DNA of 12,820 bases from Azonexus sp. (GTDB lineage Bacteria > Pseudomonadota > Gammaproteobacteria > Burkholderiales > Rhodocyclaceae). The stretch is taken from contig JAISPT010000020.1 of NCBI GenBank assembly GCA_031274715.1, positions 1 to 12,820 on the forward strand, read 5' to 3'. This document shows positions 1 through 6,182 of this stretch, piece by piece. The notes beneath the pieces are model-generated. The model saw nothing but the letters and a program-made list of their open reading frames with translations. It did no database searches and was not told the origin of the DNA. Made by a program: the position numbers and the translations under genes. Positions within the stretch are counted from its first letter, which is position 1. The number at the start of each line of letters is the position of its first letter.

Positions 1-491
1 TTGATCGGGGTCTTCGGCTTGCCGCGCATTTTCTTGACGGCATCGGTCAGGGTCAGGCCCTTGACCGGTGTTTCGTCGAGCTTGAAGATCAGGTCGCCGG
101 ACTTGATGCCGGCGCGATAGGCGGGCGTGTCCTCGATCGGCGAGATGACTTTGACCAGCCCATCCTCCATGCCGACTTCGATGCCGAGGCCGCCGAATTC
201 ACCCTGGGTGCCGACCTGTAAATCTTTGAAGGCATCGGCATCGAGATAGGCCGAGTGCGGATCGAGGTTGGCCAGCATGCCGGAAATGGCATTGGCGATC
301 ATTTTCTTGTCTTCGACCGACTCGACGTAGCCCTGCTTGATCGCGCCGTATACCTCGGCGAAGGTGCGCAACTCCTCGATCGGCAGGCCGGGACTGGCTT
401 CCTTGTCGGCCAGGGCGGGGAGGTGCAGGCTGATCATGGCGCCAGCCAGAAATCCTCCGGCAATCAAACTGATAGTTTTTACTTTGCTCAT
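1..491 (-). CDS. ctpA: S41 family carboxy-terminal processing protease, N-terminal part (cut by window edge)
   Basis: This is the N-terminal 163 residues of a periplasmic serine protease of the C-terminal processing peptidase family (S41A), which trims or degrades envelope proteins from their C-termini. A hydrophobic stretch at about residues 7-27, ending in ALA, is a signal peptide or anchor. The family motif DPHSAYLD lies at 77-84, and a PDZ domain starts near residue 98 (GEFGGLGIEV) and runs to the edge. The catalytic Ser/Lys region lies beyond base 1, so activity cannot be judged. The ATG overlaps the envC stop codon (ATGA), and no strong Shine-Dalgarno sequence is visible, which suggests translational coupling. 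The envC-ctpA order is common in betaproteobacteria, and in E. coli the two families both act on peptidoglycan hydrolase control. The family call is firm; the substrate is unknown. Confidence 0.9.
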   Translation of the reverse strand, partial: MSKVKTISLIAGGFLAGAMISLHLPALADKEASPGLPIEELRTFAEVYGAIKQGYVESVEDKKMIANAISGMLANLDPHSAYLDADAFKDLQVGTQGEFGGLGIEVGMEDGLVKVISPIEDTPAYRAGIKSGDLIFKLDETPVKGLTLTDAVKKMRGKPKTPI

Positions 492-1849
492 TTCAGATTA
501 GCCCATTTCATTGGGTCGATTGGTTGGCCCTGGTGGCGGAGTTCAAAGTATAAACCGGATTCTGGATTGCCTCCGCTGTTACCCACAATGGCTACCGTGT
601 CGCCGCCCTTGACCGCCTGGCCGACCTGTTTGAGCAGCGAATCGTTGTTGCCGTAAATCGACAGATAGGCGTCGCCGTGGTCGACAATCAGCAAGTTGCC
701 GAAACCGCGCATCCATTCGGCGAAGACCACCCGGCCATTGGCGATGGCCTTGACCTCGCTGCCATTGCCGGCCTTGATGAACAGGCCGCGCCAAGTGCCG
801 CCGCCGTCGCGCGGGGTACCGAAACGGCCGCCGACCGTGCCGCGCACCGGCAGGCGGAGCTTGCCCTTCTGGCGGGCGAAGCTACCGTCGTTGGGCACCG
901 GTTCATAGCGGTTCTCGCCCTCGCTACGCGTCGTTGTACTCGGAGTGCCTTCGCGCTGGGTTTTCTGCCGGGCCGCTTCGGCCGCGCGGGCAGCCTCGGC
1001 ACGGGCGGCTTGCGCAGCCTGGGCGGCGAGAATTTTCGTCAGGCGCTCGATCAATTGGGTCAGCCGCTTTTCGTCCTTCTGTAACTCGCCGATTTCCCGG
1101 CGCTGCGCCTTGACCTTGCTTGACACCTCGGCGTACAGGGCCTTGTGCTCGTCGCGCTGGCGGCTCAATTCGCCGGCACGTTGTTGCTGCTGTGCTTCCA
1201 CTTCGGCCAGTTCCGCGCTGCGCTCGCGGGCATCGGCGGCCAGGCTCTTTTTCTTGGTCAGGGTTTTGCCGATTTCATCCATCAATTCGGCCCGGCTGCG
1301 GGCAATGGCCGACAGATAGTGCAGGTCGCGCGCCATCTGGTTTGGGTCGTCACCGTTGAGCAGCATTTGCAGCGAATCCGGCGTACCCCGCAGGTATTGT
1401 TTGTAGAGCAGGCGCTCCAGTTGTACCTGCTGTTGCCCCAGGGTGGCACCAAGTTCGTTCGACTGTTGTTCCAGGTTTTGCAGATTATGTTGCAACCGCC
1501 CGCGTTGCCCGGCCAGTTCGTGCAACTCGCGTTGCAGGCGGGAAATCTGGCGCTCCGAGTCGTGCAGTCGGCTGGCCGCGTCGGCCTGGTTCTCCTCGCT
1601 GGCGTTCAGTTCCTTGCGTAGCGTCTCGATGCGGCTGCGCAGTTCGCCGAGGTCGGCCTGGTGTTCGGCGATTTCCGGTGTCGGCGCCGACGTGGTTTTC
1701 TTCTGGGCGCTGGCCGGCGCGATCCCTAGAAGCGCGGCGGCCAGCAGTATGGCCGCCCGGCGTGTCCTCAGCTTTGGCGGTGCGTTCCGGAATACCCCGG
1801 GCGGCGCGGCGCACCGGCACGCGGCGGTGCGTTCTTGTCGTTGGGCCAT
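488..1849 (-). CDS. envC: Murein hydrolase activator EnvC (degenerate M23/LytM protein)
   Basis: EnvC-type activator of cell-division amidases, expected in the periplasm at the septum. From the ATG at 1849 it has 453 residues. It has an unusually long basic n-region (RTRR just before the hydrophobic core), a signal core at about 31-44 with a likely cut after ASA (residue 48), a long Glu/Arg/Gln-rich coiled coil at about 55-275, an Ala/Arg-rich linker, and a C-terminal LytM fold over the last 117 residues or so. The zinc ligands of active M23 peptidases are missing: TWRGLFI stands where H..G.D is expected, and GLYFELR replaces HxHFEIR. That matches E. coli EnvC, which activates AmiA/AmiB and does not cut peptidoglycan itself. 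An in-frame TTG at 1885 would add 12 residues; the ATG is preferred. The gene runs directly into ctpA. Confidence 0.92.
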   Translation of the reverse strand: MAQRQERTAACRCAAPPGVFRNAPPKLRTRRAAILLAAALLGIAPASAQKKTTSAPTPEIAEHQADLGELRSRIETLRKELNASEENQADAASRLHDSERQISRLQRELHELAGQRGRLQHNLQNLEQQSNELGATLGQQQVQLERLLYKQYLRGTPDSLQMLLNGDDPNQMARDLHYLSAIARSRAELMDEIGKTLTKKKSLAADARERSAELAEVEAQQQQRAGELSRQRDEHKALYAEVSSKVKAQRREIGELQKDEKRLTQLIERLTKILAAQAAQAARAEAARAAEAARQKTQREGTPSTTTRSEGENRYEPVPNDGSFARQKGKLRLPVRGTVGGRFGTPRDGGGTWRGLFIKAGNGSEVKAIANGRVVFAEWMRGFGNLLIVDHGDAYLSIYGNNDSLLKQVGQAVKGGDTVAIVGNSGGNPESGLYFELRHQGQPIDPMKWANLK

Positions 1850-1889
1850 GGGGATCTGACGGTGATTAAGGTCGGCGAAACGCAAGGCC

Positions 1890-1901
1890 TTATTTTATAA
1901 T
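1890..1901 (+). promoter_or_regulatory. AT-rich -10 region with inverted repeat in the envC/arsR divergent spacer
   Basis: The spacer between the divergent envC and arsR genes contains a consensus TATAAT at 1896-1901, 30 bases before the arsR-family GTG. An inverted repeat TTAT-TTT-ATAA at 1890-1900 overlaps it. No convincing -35 box lies 17 bases upstream. Read on the other strand, the same AT block gives a TATAAA-like -10 for envC. The symmetric AT-rich element over the -10 is a plausible operator for autoregulation by the adjacent ArsR-family protein. That role is inferred from position only. Confidence 0.45.
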
Positions 1902-1930
1902 GATCCATTCACCGATAACGAGGTTTCATC

Positions 1931-2251
1931 GTGGCAAGCCCTTCCTTCAACATGATCGAGAAGCAGGAGCACATCGAGTTGGCGGCGCGCGCGTTGAAGT
2001 CGATCGCTCATCCGCTACGGCTCAAGGTCCTCTGTGTGCTGGGTGACCACGAGTCCTGCGTGCAGGAGATCGTTGAGGCAGTGGGTACCTCGCAGAGCAA
2101 TATTTCCCAGCATCTGGCGATCCTGCGCGAGAAGGGAATCCTGGTCACGCGCAAGGACGCCAACCGGGTCTACTATCGCGTTGGTGATCAGCGGACATTG
2201 CAGCTTGTCGGTATGATGCGCGAAGTTTTTTGCAGCGAGGAGTCCCGATAA
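1931..2251 (+). CDS. ArsR-family winged-helix regulator, SqrR/BigR/YgaV persulfide-sensor type
   Basis: This 106-residue ArsR/SmtB-family repressor has the usual winged-helix core. The recognition helix region is TSQSNISQHLAILREKGI (residues 53-70), followed by a beta-wing with RKDANRVYYRV. The metal-binding ELCVCDL motif of arsenic sensors is absent. Instead, Cys35 (LKVLCVLGD, helix 2) and Cys101 (MREVFC, last helix) sit where SqrR, BigR and YgaV carry the cysteine pair that forms a tetrasulfide bridge with reactive sulfur species, and the 66-residue spacing is the same. Cys43 is an extra cysteine. The start is GTG, with AACGAGG 7 bases upstream; an in-frame ATG at codon 8 is the alternative. 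The stop codon abuts the GTG of the rhodanese gene. I infer a sulfide/persulfide-responsive autoregulator of this operon; the ligand is not proven. Confidence 0.85.
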   Translation: MASPSFNMIEKQEHIELAARALKSIAHPLRLKVLCVLGDHESCVQEIVEAVGTSQSNISQHLAILREKGILVTRKDANRVYYRVGDQRTLQLVGMMREVFCSEESR

Positions 2252-2677
2252 GTGCCGATGGAATTCATCAATCAGAATATTTTGCTGATCGCGGTCGTCG
2301 TGGTCAGCGGTCTTGGGCTGTTGTGGCCCCTGCTTGTCGGCTCGGCTGGCAAGGGCTTGGATCCGGTCGCGGCGACGCAGTTGATCAACCGCGAGGATGC
2401 CACCATTCTCGATGTGCGCGAGGCCGACGAATTCGCCGGTGGACACCTGCCGGAAGCCAGGAACATCCCGCTCGGCAAGCTGGCTGAGCGCGTTGGCGAA
2501 CTGGAGAAGTTCAAGGATCGGGCACTGCTCGTCTGCTGTGCCGCCGGCGTTCGCTCCGGCAAGGCCTGTGCCGAACTGCGCAAGAACGGTTTCACCAAGA
2601 TGCATTCCCTGGCCGGCGGTGTCGACGCCTGGGTGGCTGCCGGTTACCCGGTCAAAAAGGGCACGCGCAACAAATGA
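2252..2677 (+). CDS. Membrane-anchored single-domain rhodanese (sulfurtransferase)
   Basis: The protein has 141 residues. An N-terminal transmembrane segment at about 9-29 is followed by one rhodanese domain (about 36-135). The domain shows the ILDVREADEF motif, GHLPEARNIPL, and the active-site loop CAAGVRS at 96-102, with Cys96 as the predicted persulfide-carrying residue. Rhodaneses move sulfane sulfur between thiosulfate or persulfides and acceptors such as glutathione, cyanide or proteins; the anchor places this one at the inner membrane. The start is GTG at 2252, directly after the regulator's stop codon, with GAGGAG 9 bases upstream; an in-frame ATG at 2258 (two residues shorter) is possible. 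The end overlaps the grxC start by 4 bases (ATGA). The setting after a persulfide-sensor-like regulator supports a reactive-sulfur role. The physiological donor and acceptor are unknown. Confidence 0.9.
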   Translation: MPMEFINQNILLIAVVVVSGLGLLWPLLVGSAGKGLDPVAATQLINREDATILDVREADEFAGGHLPEARNIPLGKLAERVGELEKFKDRALLVCCAAGVRSGKACAELRKNGFTKMHSLAGGVDAWVAAGYPVKKGTRNK

Positions 2678-2943
2678 ACGTGCCAGTCCTGATGTACACC
2701 ACGGCGGTGTGCCCCTATTGCATCCGCGCCAAGCAGTTGCTGAAGGCGCGTGGCGTGACCGAGATTGCCGAGGTGCGGGTCGACCTCGAACCAGAGCGGC
2801 GCGAGGAGATGATGCAGCGCACCGGGCGGCGGACCGTGCCGCAGATTTATATCGGCGAGACCCATGTCGGCGGCTGCGACGACCTGATTGCCCTCGACGC
2901 GGCCGGCGGGCTGAAGCCGCTGCTCGAAGGCTCGGCTTCCTGA
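2674..2943 (+). CDS. grxC: Glutaredoxin 3
   Basis: Small 89-residue dithiol glutaredoxin, which uses glutathione to reduce disulfides and protein-glutathione adducts in the cytoplasm. It has the active site CPYC at 13-16, the cis-proline motif TVP at 54-56, and the glutathione-binding GGCDDL starting at 66. These are the hallmarks of the GrxC group, and the length is normal. The ATG overlaps the stop codon of the rhodanese gene, with an AAAAGGG ribosome-binding tract inside the end of that gene. Rhodanese-grxC-secB is a familiar order in betaproteobacteria. Here glutaredoxin could also reduce or recycle the glutathione persulfide made by the rhodanese; that link is inference. Confidence 0.95.
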   Translation: MNVPVLMYTTAVCPYCIRAKQLLKARGVTEIAEVRVDLEPERREEMMQRTGRRTVPQIYIGETHVGGCDDLIALDAAGGLKPLLEGSAS

Positions 2944-2969
2944 CCATTTACCCTTTCTGAAAGAACATC

Positions 2970-3434
2970 ATGGAACAGAACGAACAACCCGTTTTCGGCA
3001 TTGAAAAACTCTACGTCAAAGATATTTCCGTCGAGGTGCCGAACGCGCCGGAAATTTTCCTTGAACGCGAGGCGCCGCAGATCCAGATCCAGCTCAATAC
3101 CAACGGCCGCGCGGTTGGCGAGCACGTATACGAAGTCGTGCTGACGGTGACGGTTACCGCCAAGCTCGGCGAGAAGACCGTGTTCCTGGTCGAAGCCGGT
3201 CAGGGCGGCGTTTTCCGCATCCAGAACGTGCCGCAGGAACAGCTTGAGCCGTTGATCGCCGTGGCCTGTCCGAACATCCTCTTTCCCTATGCCCGCGAAG
3301 TCGTTTCCGATGCGGTCGGCCGTGCCGGCTTCCAGCCCATCGTGCTGCAGCCGGTCAACTTCGAGGCGATGTACATGCAGCGTCTGCAGGAGCAGCAGGC
3401 ACAGGCGGCTCCCGCCGAGGCGACGCTCCAGTAA
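2970..3434 (+). CDS. secB: Protein-export chaperone SecB
   Basis: This is the cytoplasmic tetrameric chaperone that keeps precursors of secreted proteins unfolded and hands them to SecA. At 154 residues it has normal length. The SecB beta-sheet core is clear, with segments such as KLYVKDISVEVPNAP near the N-terminus, YEVVLTVTVTAKLG, VFLVEAGQGGVFRI, and the CPNILFPYAREVVSDAVGRAGF region that forms the long helix entry. A Gln/Ala-rich tail follows. The gene starts 26 bases after grxC with a weak GAAAGAA ribosome-binding site and ends 12 bases before the SH3b gene. No sign of truncation. Confidence 0.97.
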   Translation: MEQNEQPVFGIEKLYVKDISVEVPNAPEIFLEREAPQIQIQLNTNGRAVGEHVYEVVLTVTVTAKLGEKTVFLVEAGQGGVFRIQNVPQEQLEPLIAVACPNILFPYAREVVSDAVGRAGFQPIVLQPVNFEAMYMQRLQEQQAQAAPAEATLQ

Positions 3435-3446
3435 GGGTGGATCATC

Positions 3447-3887
3447 ATGCTGCGCCGTCTGCTCCCCGTTCTGCTGCTGGCCGGCTTTGCCGGGGCCGCA
3501 TCGGCCAGCGAATTTCGCACCGTTGAAGCGCCGGTGGCTATTCTCTACGACACGCCGTCGCAGAAAGGCCAGAAGCTGTACCTGATCAAGACACAGACGC
3601 CGGTCGAAGTTATCGTCCGGCTCGAAGGCTGGGTCAAAGTGCGTGATGCCGAGGGTTCGCTGGCTTGGATCGAGGCCGGCAACTTATCCGAGCGGCGCAA
3701 CCTGGTGATCATCGCGCCGCGGGCGGAAATCCGCCAGGCGGACAATCCCGATGCCGCGGTCGTGGCTGAGCTGGACAAATGGGTCGCCGTCGAATGGCTC
3801 GGCCCGGCGGCCCCGGGCTGGGTCCGCGTCAAGCATCGCGATGGCGCCACCGGTTTCGTGCGCGCTACCCAGGTCTGGGGCCTGTGA
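3447..3887 (+). CDS. Secreted tandem SH3b-domain protein
   Basis: The protein has 146 residues. A clear signal peptide (MLRRLLPVLLLAGFAGAASA, cut after residue 20) is followed by two bacterial SH3-like repeats, at about 23-85 and 88-146. Each holds the pattern of an opening strand, a short loop with a Tyr or Arg-Gln, and a closing WVKVRD or WVRVKH strand. Bacterial SH3b domains often bind peptidoglycan or act as periplasmic scaffolds; no catalytic domain is present. The ribosome-binding tract AAGGGTGG lies 6 bases before the ATG. The stop codon overlaps the gpsA start (GTGA), so translation is probably coupled. SH3b genes between secB and gpsA recur in related bacteria. The exact function is unknown. 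Confidence 0.85.
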   Translation: MLRRLLPVLLLAGFAGAASASEFRTVEAPVAILYDTPSQKGQKLYLIKTQTPVEVIVRLEGWVKVRDAEGSLAWIEAGNLSERRNLVIIAPRAEIRQADNPDAAVVAELDKWVAVEWLGPAAPGWVRVKHRDGATGFVRATQVWGL

Positions 3888-4873
3888 ACCTGACCGTGCT
3901 CGGGGCCGGTGCCTGGGGCACCGCGTTGGCCATCGCCTTCGCCGGCAAACATCAAGTTACGCTGTGGTCGCACGAAGCGGATGTCGTCGCCGACCTGCGC
4001 GAATGCCAGGAAAACCGCCGTTTCCTGCCCGGCTATCAGCTACCGGCCGGGGTGGCGGTAGCCACCGATTTCGCCGCTGCCGTGGCGACGGCCGAGTTAC
4101 TGCTGATTGCTACGCCGATCGCCGGCTTGCGGCCGACCGCCGAAAAGCTGCGGGAACTGGGCTGCAAACAGCCCTTGCTGTGGGTCTGCAAAGGTTTCGA
4201 GGCGGGCAGCGGCAAATTGCCGCACCAAGTCGTCGGCGAAGTGCTGGGATGCGATGCCGTGTTTGGCGCCCTCTCCGGTCCCAGTTTTGCCGAGGAAGTT
4301 GCCGCCGGGCAACCGACGGCGATTGCGCTGGCTGCCAATGACCCTGAATTCGCCCGTGCGGCGGCGCGGCAATTGCACGGCGCCCACCTGCGCATTTACG
4401 CCAATGATGACCTGGTCGGCGTTGAGGTCGGCGGTGCCGTCAAGAATGTGCTGGCCATCGCCACCGGCACCTGCGACGGCCTCGGCCTCGGCTTGAATTC
4501 GCGAGCGGCACTGATCACCCGCGGCTTGGCTGAGATTGCCCGCCTCGGTGTGGCTCTCGGCGGCCTGCGCGAGACCTTCATGGGGTTGGCCGGCATGGGC
4601 GACCTGATTCTGACCTGCACCGGCGACCTGTCGCGCAATCGCCGCGTCGGCTTGGCCTTGGCACAGGACAAGTCGCTGCCGCAGATTCTCGACGAACTTG
4701 GCCATGTCGCCGAAGGCGTCTATACCGCCCGCGAGGTCGATCGCCTCGCCTGTCAATTGAACGTCGATATGCCGATCAGTACCGCCGTGGCGGCCATGCT
4801 TGACGGGCGCCTAGGCGCGGCGCAGGCGGTCGCTCAACTGATGGCGCGCGACCCGAAAGAAGAACTGGCCTAA
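3884..4873 (+). CDS. gpsA: Glycerol-3-phosphate dehydrogenase [NAD(P)+]
   Basis: The enzyme reduces dihydroxyacetone phosphate to sn-glycerol 3-phosphate, the backbone for phospholipid synthesis, in the cytoplasm. From the GTG at 3884 it is 329 residues, normal for GpsA. The N-terminal Rossmann motif is GAGAWGTALA (7-16). ALSGPSFAEEV (129-139) is a family signature, and the catalytic lysine is K187 in GGAVKNVLAIATG. Further signatures are GLAGMGDLILTCTG and SRNRRVG. The reading frame is open further upstream (to an ATG at 3779), but that extension would overlap the SH3b gene by more than 100 bases and lacks homology. The GTG overlapping the SH3b stop gives the Rossmann fold its usual N-terminal placement. 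The stop codon overlaps that of the converging trmL by two bases. Confidence 0.95.
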   Translation: MNLTVLGAGAWGTALAIAFAGKHQVTLWSHEADVVADLRECQENRRFLPGYQLPAGVAVATDFAAAVATAELLLIATPIAGLRPTAEKLRELGCKQPLLWVCKGFEAGSGKLPHQVVGEVLGCDAVFGALSGPSFAEEVAAGQPTAIALAANDPEFARAAARQLHGAHLRIYANDDLVGVEVGGAVKNVLAIATGTCDGLGLGLNSRAALITRGLAEIARLGVALGGLRETFMGLAGMGDLILTCTGDLSRNRRVGLALAQDKSLPQILDELGHVAEGVYTAREVDRLACQLNVDMPISTAVAAMLDGRLGAAQAVAQLMARDPKEELA

Positions 4874-5334
4874 ATAGCGCCACCGAAGCTGCTCTGCCGC
4901 CAAGCCTCGAATACGGTCACGGCGGCCGCGTTCGACAGATTGAGGCTGCGCTGGCCGGCCAGCATCGGTAGGCGCAGGCGTTGTTCCGGCGCGAATTGAG
5001 TGAGGATTTCCGGTGGCAGGCCGCTGGTTTCGCGGCCGAAAATGAAGACATCCCCCGCTTGGAGCGTGGTCGAGAATGGGCTGGCGTTGCCCTTGGTCGT
5101 CATCGCGAACAGGCGGCGGCCGGCGAGCGTTGCCTGGCAGGCCGGCCAGTCCGGATGGCAACGGACGCGAGCGTATTCGTGATAGTCGAGTCCGGCGCGG
5201 CGCAGGCTCTTGTCGCTGATGTCGAAGCCGAGCGGTTCGACCAAATGCAGCTCGGCGCCGGTATTGGCGCACAGGCGGATGATGTTGCCAGTATTGGGCG
5301 GGATTTCTGGCTGGTAGAGGACGACGGCGAACAC
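4870..5334 (-). CDS. trmL: tRNA (cytidine(34)-2'-O)-methyltransferase TrmL (SPOUT family)
   Basis: The enzyme methylates the 2'-OH of the wobble nucleotide of tRNA-Leu isoacceptors, using S-adenosylmethionine. The 154-residue length and sequence fit TrmL/YibK: NTGNIIRLCANTG at 14-26, the knot motif FGRETSGLP at 99-107, and the C-terminal LNLSNAAAVTVFEAWRQ at 131-147 that builds the trefoil knot. The start is GTG at 5334, and no strong Shine-Dalgarno sequence is seen. It lies 34 bases downstream of comF on the same strand and is probably cotranscribed with it. Its stop codon interlocks with that of the converging gpsA, leaving no space for a separate terminator. Confidence 0.93.
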   Translation of the reverse strand: MFAVVLYQPEIPPNTGNIIRLCANTGAELHLVEPLGFDISDKSLRRAGLDYHEYARVRCHPDWPACQATLAGRRLFAMTTKGNASPFSTTLQAGDVFIFGRETSGLPPEILTQFAPEQRLRLPMLAGQRSLNLSNAAAVTVFEAWRQSSFGGAI

Positions 5335-5368
5335 GCGGCAGGACGGGGAAATCTGAAAGCCCGCGATT

Positions 5369-6103
5369 TTAAAGCATGGATCGTTGCTTCAGTGCGCGTG
5401 CCGCGACGGCTACGGTGACCGGCCCGGCACCATGCAAGCAGAGCACGCGGGCGCATTCGTTGGCGCTGGCGCCAGTGGTCAGCACGTCGTCGACGAGAAT
5501 CACTGGCCGGCCGCCGAGATCCATCGTGCAGGCAAAGGCGCCGCGTACGTTGCGTCGCCGCTGGCGTGGATCAAGATCGGCTTGCGGCGCGGTCGGTCGT
5601 AGCCGCTGCAGGCCGTTGGCGAGCAGTGGCAGGCGCCGTTGGCGGGCCAGGCTGCGGGCGATTTCCAGCGCCTGGTTGAAGCCTCGCTCGCGCAGCCGTT
5701 CGGGGTGCAGCGGCATCGGCACCAGCCAGTGCTCGCCATCCGGCAGAGCGGCAGCCATCTGCTCGCCAAGCCAGCGGGCGACGGCTATTTGGTGACGGTA
5801 CTTGAGCGCATGAATCAGGCGGTCGACGGGGAACTCGTAGCGCCAGCGTGGCACTACACGCATGAAATGTGGCGGTTCCAGCAGACAGGCGCCGCAGCGT
5901 TCTCCCAGCGCGGTTGCTTCGGCGCATTGCGGGCAGCATGCCGCTGGCGGATCCGGCAATTCGTCCTGGCAGGGCGGACATAACAGGCCAGGACCAGCGT
6001 CGCCGCCACACAGCAAGCAACTGCCCGGCAGCAGGGCTTGGCGGCAGCGGCGCAGCAGGTGTTTGAGGGGGATGGTCAGTGCCTGGGGTAAAATTGACAC
6101 CAT
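5369..6103 (-). CDS. comF: ComF-family phosphoribosyltransferase with zinc-finger N-terminus
   Basis: The protein has 244 residues. The N-terminal part has four CxxC pairs (CLLC 29-32, CPPC 42-45, CPQC 57-60, CGAC 70-73), a double zinc-ribbon pattern. It is followed by the ComF signature VPMPLHPERLRERGFNQA (128-145) and a type I phosphoribosyltransferase PRPP loop VILVDDVLTTGAS (201-213). ComF/GntX proteins are tied to DNA uptake or use of external DNA; the enzymatic substrate is not known. The start ATG at 6103 has GAAGAG and GGAA upstream. The first codons overlap the -35 box of the divergent bioB promoter, so expression of the two may interfere. Confidence 0.92.
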   Translation of the reverse strand: MVSILPQALTIPLKHLLRRCRQALLPGSCLLCGGDAGPGLLCPPCQDELPDPPAACCPQCAEATALGERCGACLLEPPHFMRVVPRWRYEFPVDRLIHALKYRHQIAVARWLGEQMAAALPDGEHWLVPMPLHPERLRERGFNQALEIARSLARQRRLPLLANGLQRLRPTAPQADLDPRQRRRNVRGAFACTMDLGGRPVILVDDVLTTGASANECARVLCLHGAGPVTVAVAARALKQRSML

Positions 6104-6122
6104 TTCCGGGCTCTTCGATAAT
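6094..6122 (+). promoter_or_regulatory. Predicted sigma70 promoter of bioB
   Basis: A perfect TTGACA at 6094-6099 is separated by exactly 17 bases from GATAAT at 6117-6122, which is one mismatch from consensus. Transcription would begin near 6129, about 54 bases before the bioB ATG. The -35 box lies within the first codons of the divergent comF gene. This is the best promoter match in the window. Confidence 0.8.
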
Positions 6123-6130
6123 CAAAAATT

Positions 6131-6156
6131 ACGGGCGGTGTTCGTGCCCGTTTTTT
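6131..6156 (+). terminator. Terminator-like hairpin in the bioB leader (possible attenuator)
   Basis: The stem ACGGGC (6131-6136) pairs with GCCCGT (6146-6151) around a 9-base loop and is followed by an uninterrupted run of six T (6151-6156, its first T being the last stem base). It sits between the predicted bioB start site and the ATG, so it would form at the very 5' end of the bioB mRNA. On the other strand the stem is followed by AATTTTTG, a weaker U tract. It could attenuate bioB, block read-through between the divergent genes, or simply protect the 5' end. No known biotin riboswitch or BirA-like operator is recognised here. Confidence 0.55.
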
Positions 6157-6182
6157 ATTGCACTTTTTACGCAAGGTTTTTC

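Noticed and set aside
488..1849. envC product as an active M23 peptidoglycan endopeptidase
   Set aside because: The His/Asp and HxH zinc ligands are replaced (TWRGLFI, GLYFELR), as in EnvC activators.
2015..2947. Long minus-strand open frame (310 codons) opposite the regulator, rhodanese and grxC genes
   Set aside because: It is a shadow of high-GC coding on the plus strand: it has no recognisable domain, its composition is biased, and it covers three well-supported genes.
4097..4756. Minus-strand open frame of 219 codons inside gpsA
   Set aside because: It is antisense to a conserved enzyme with all motifs intact, and it shows no family features of its own.
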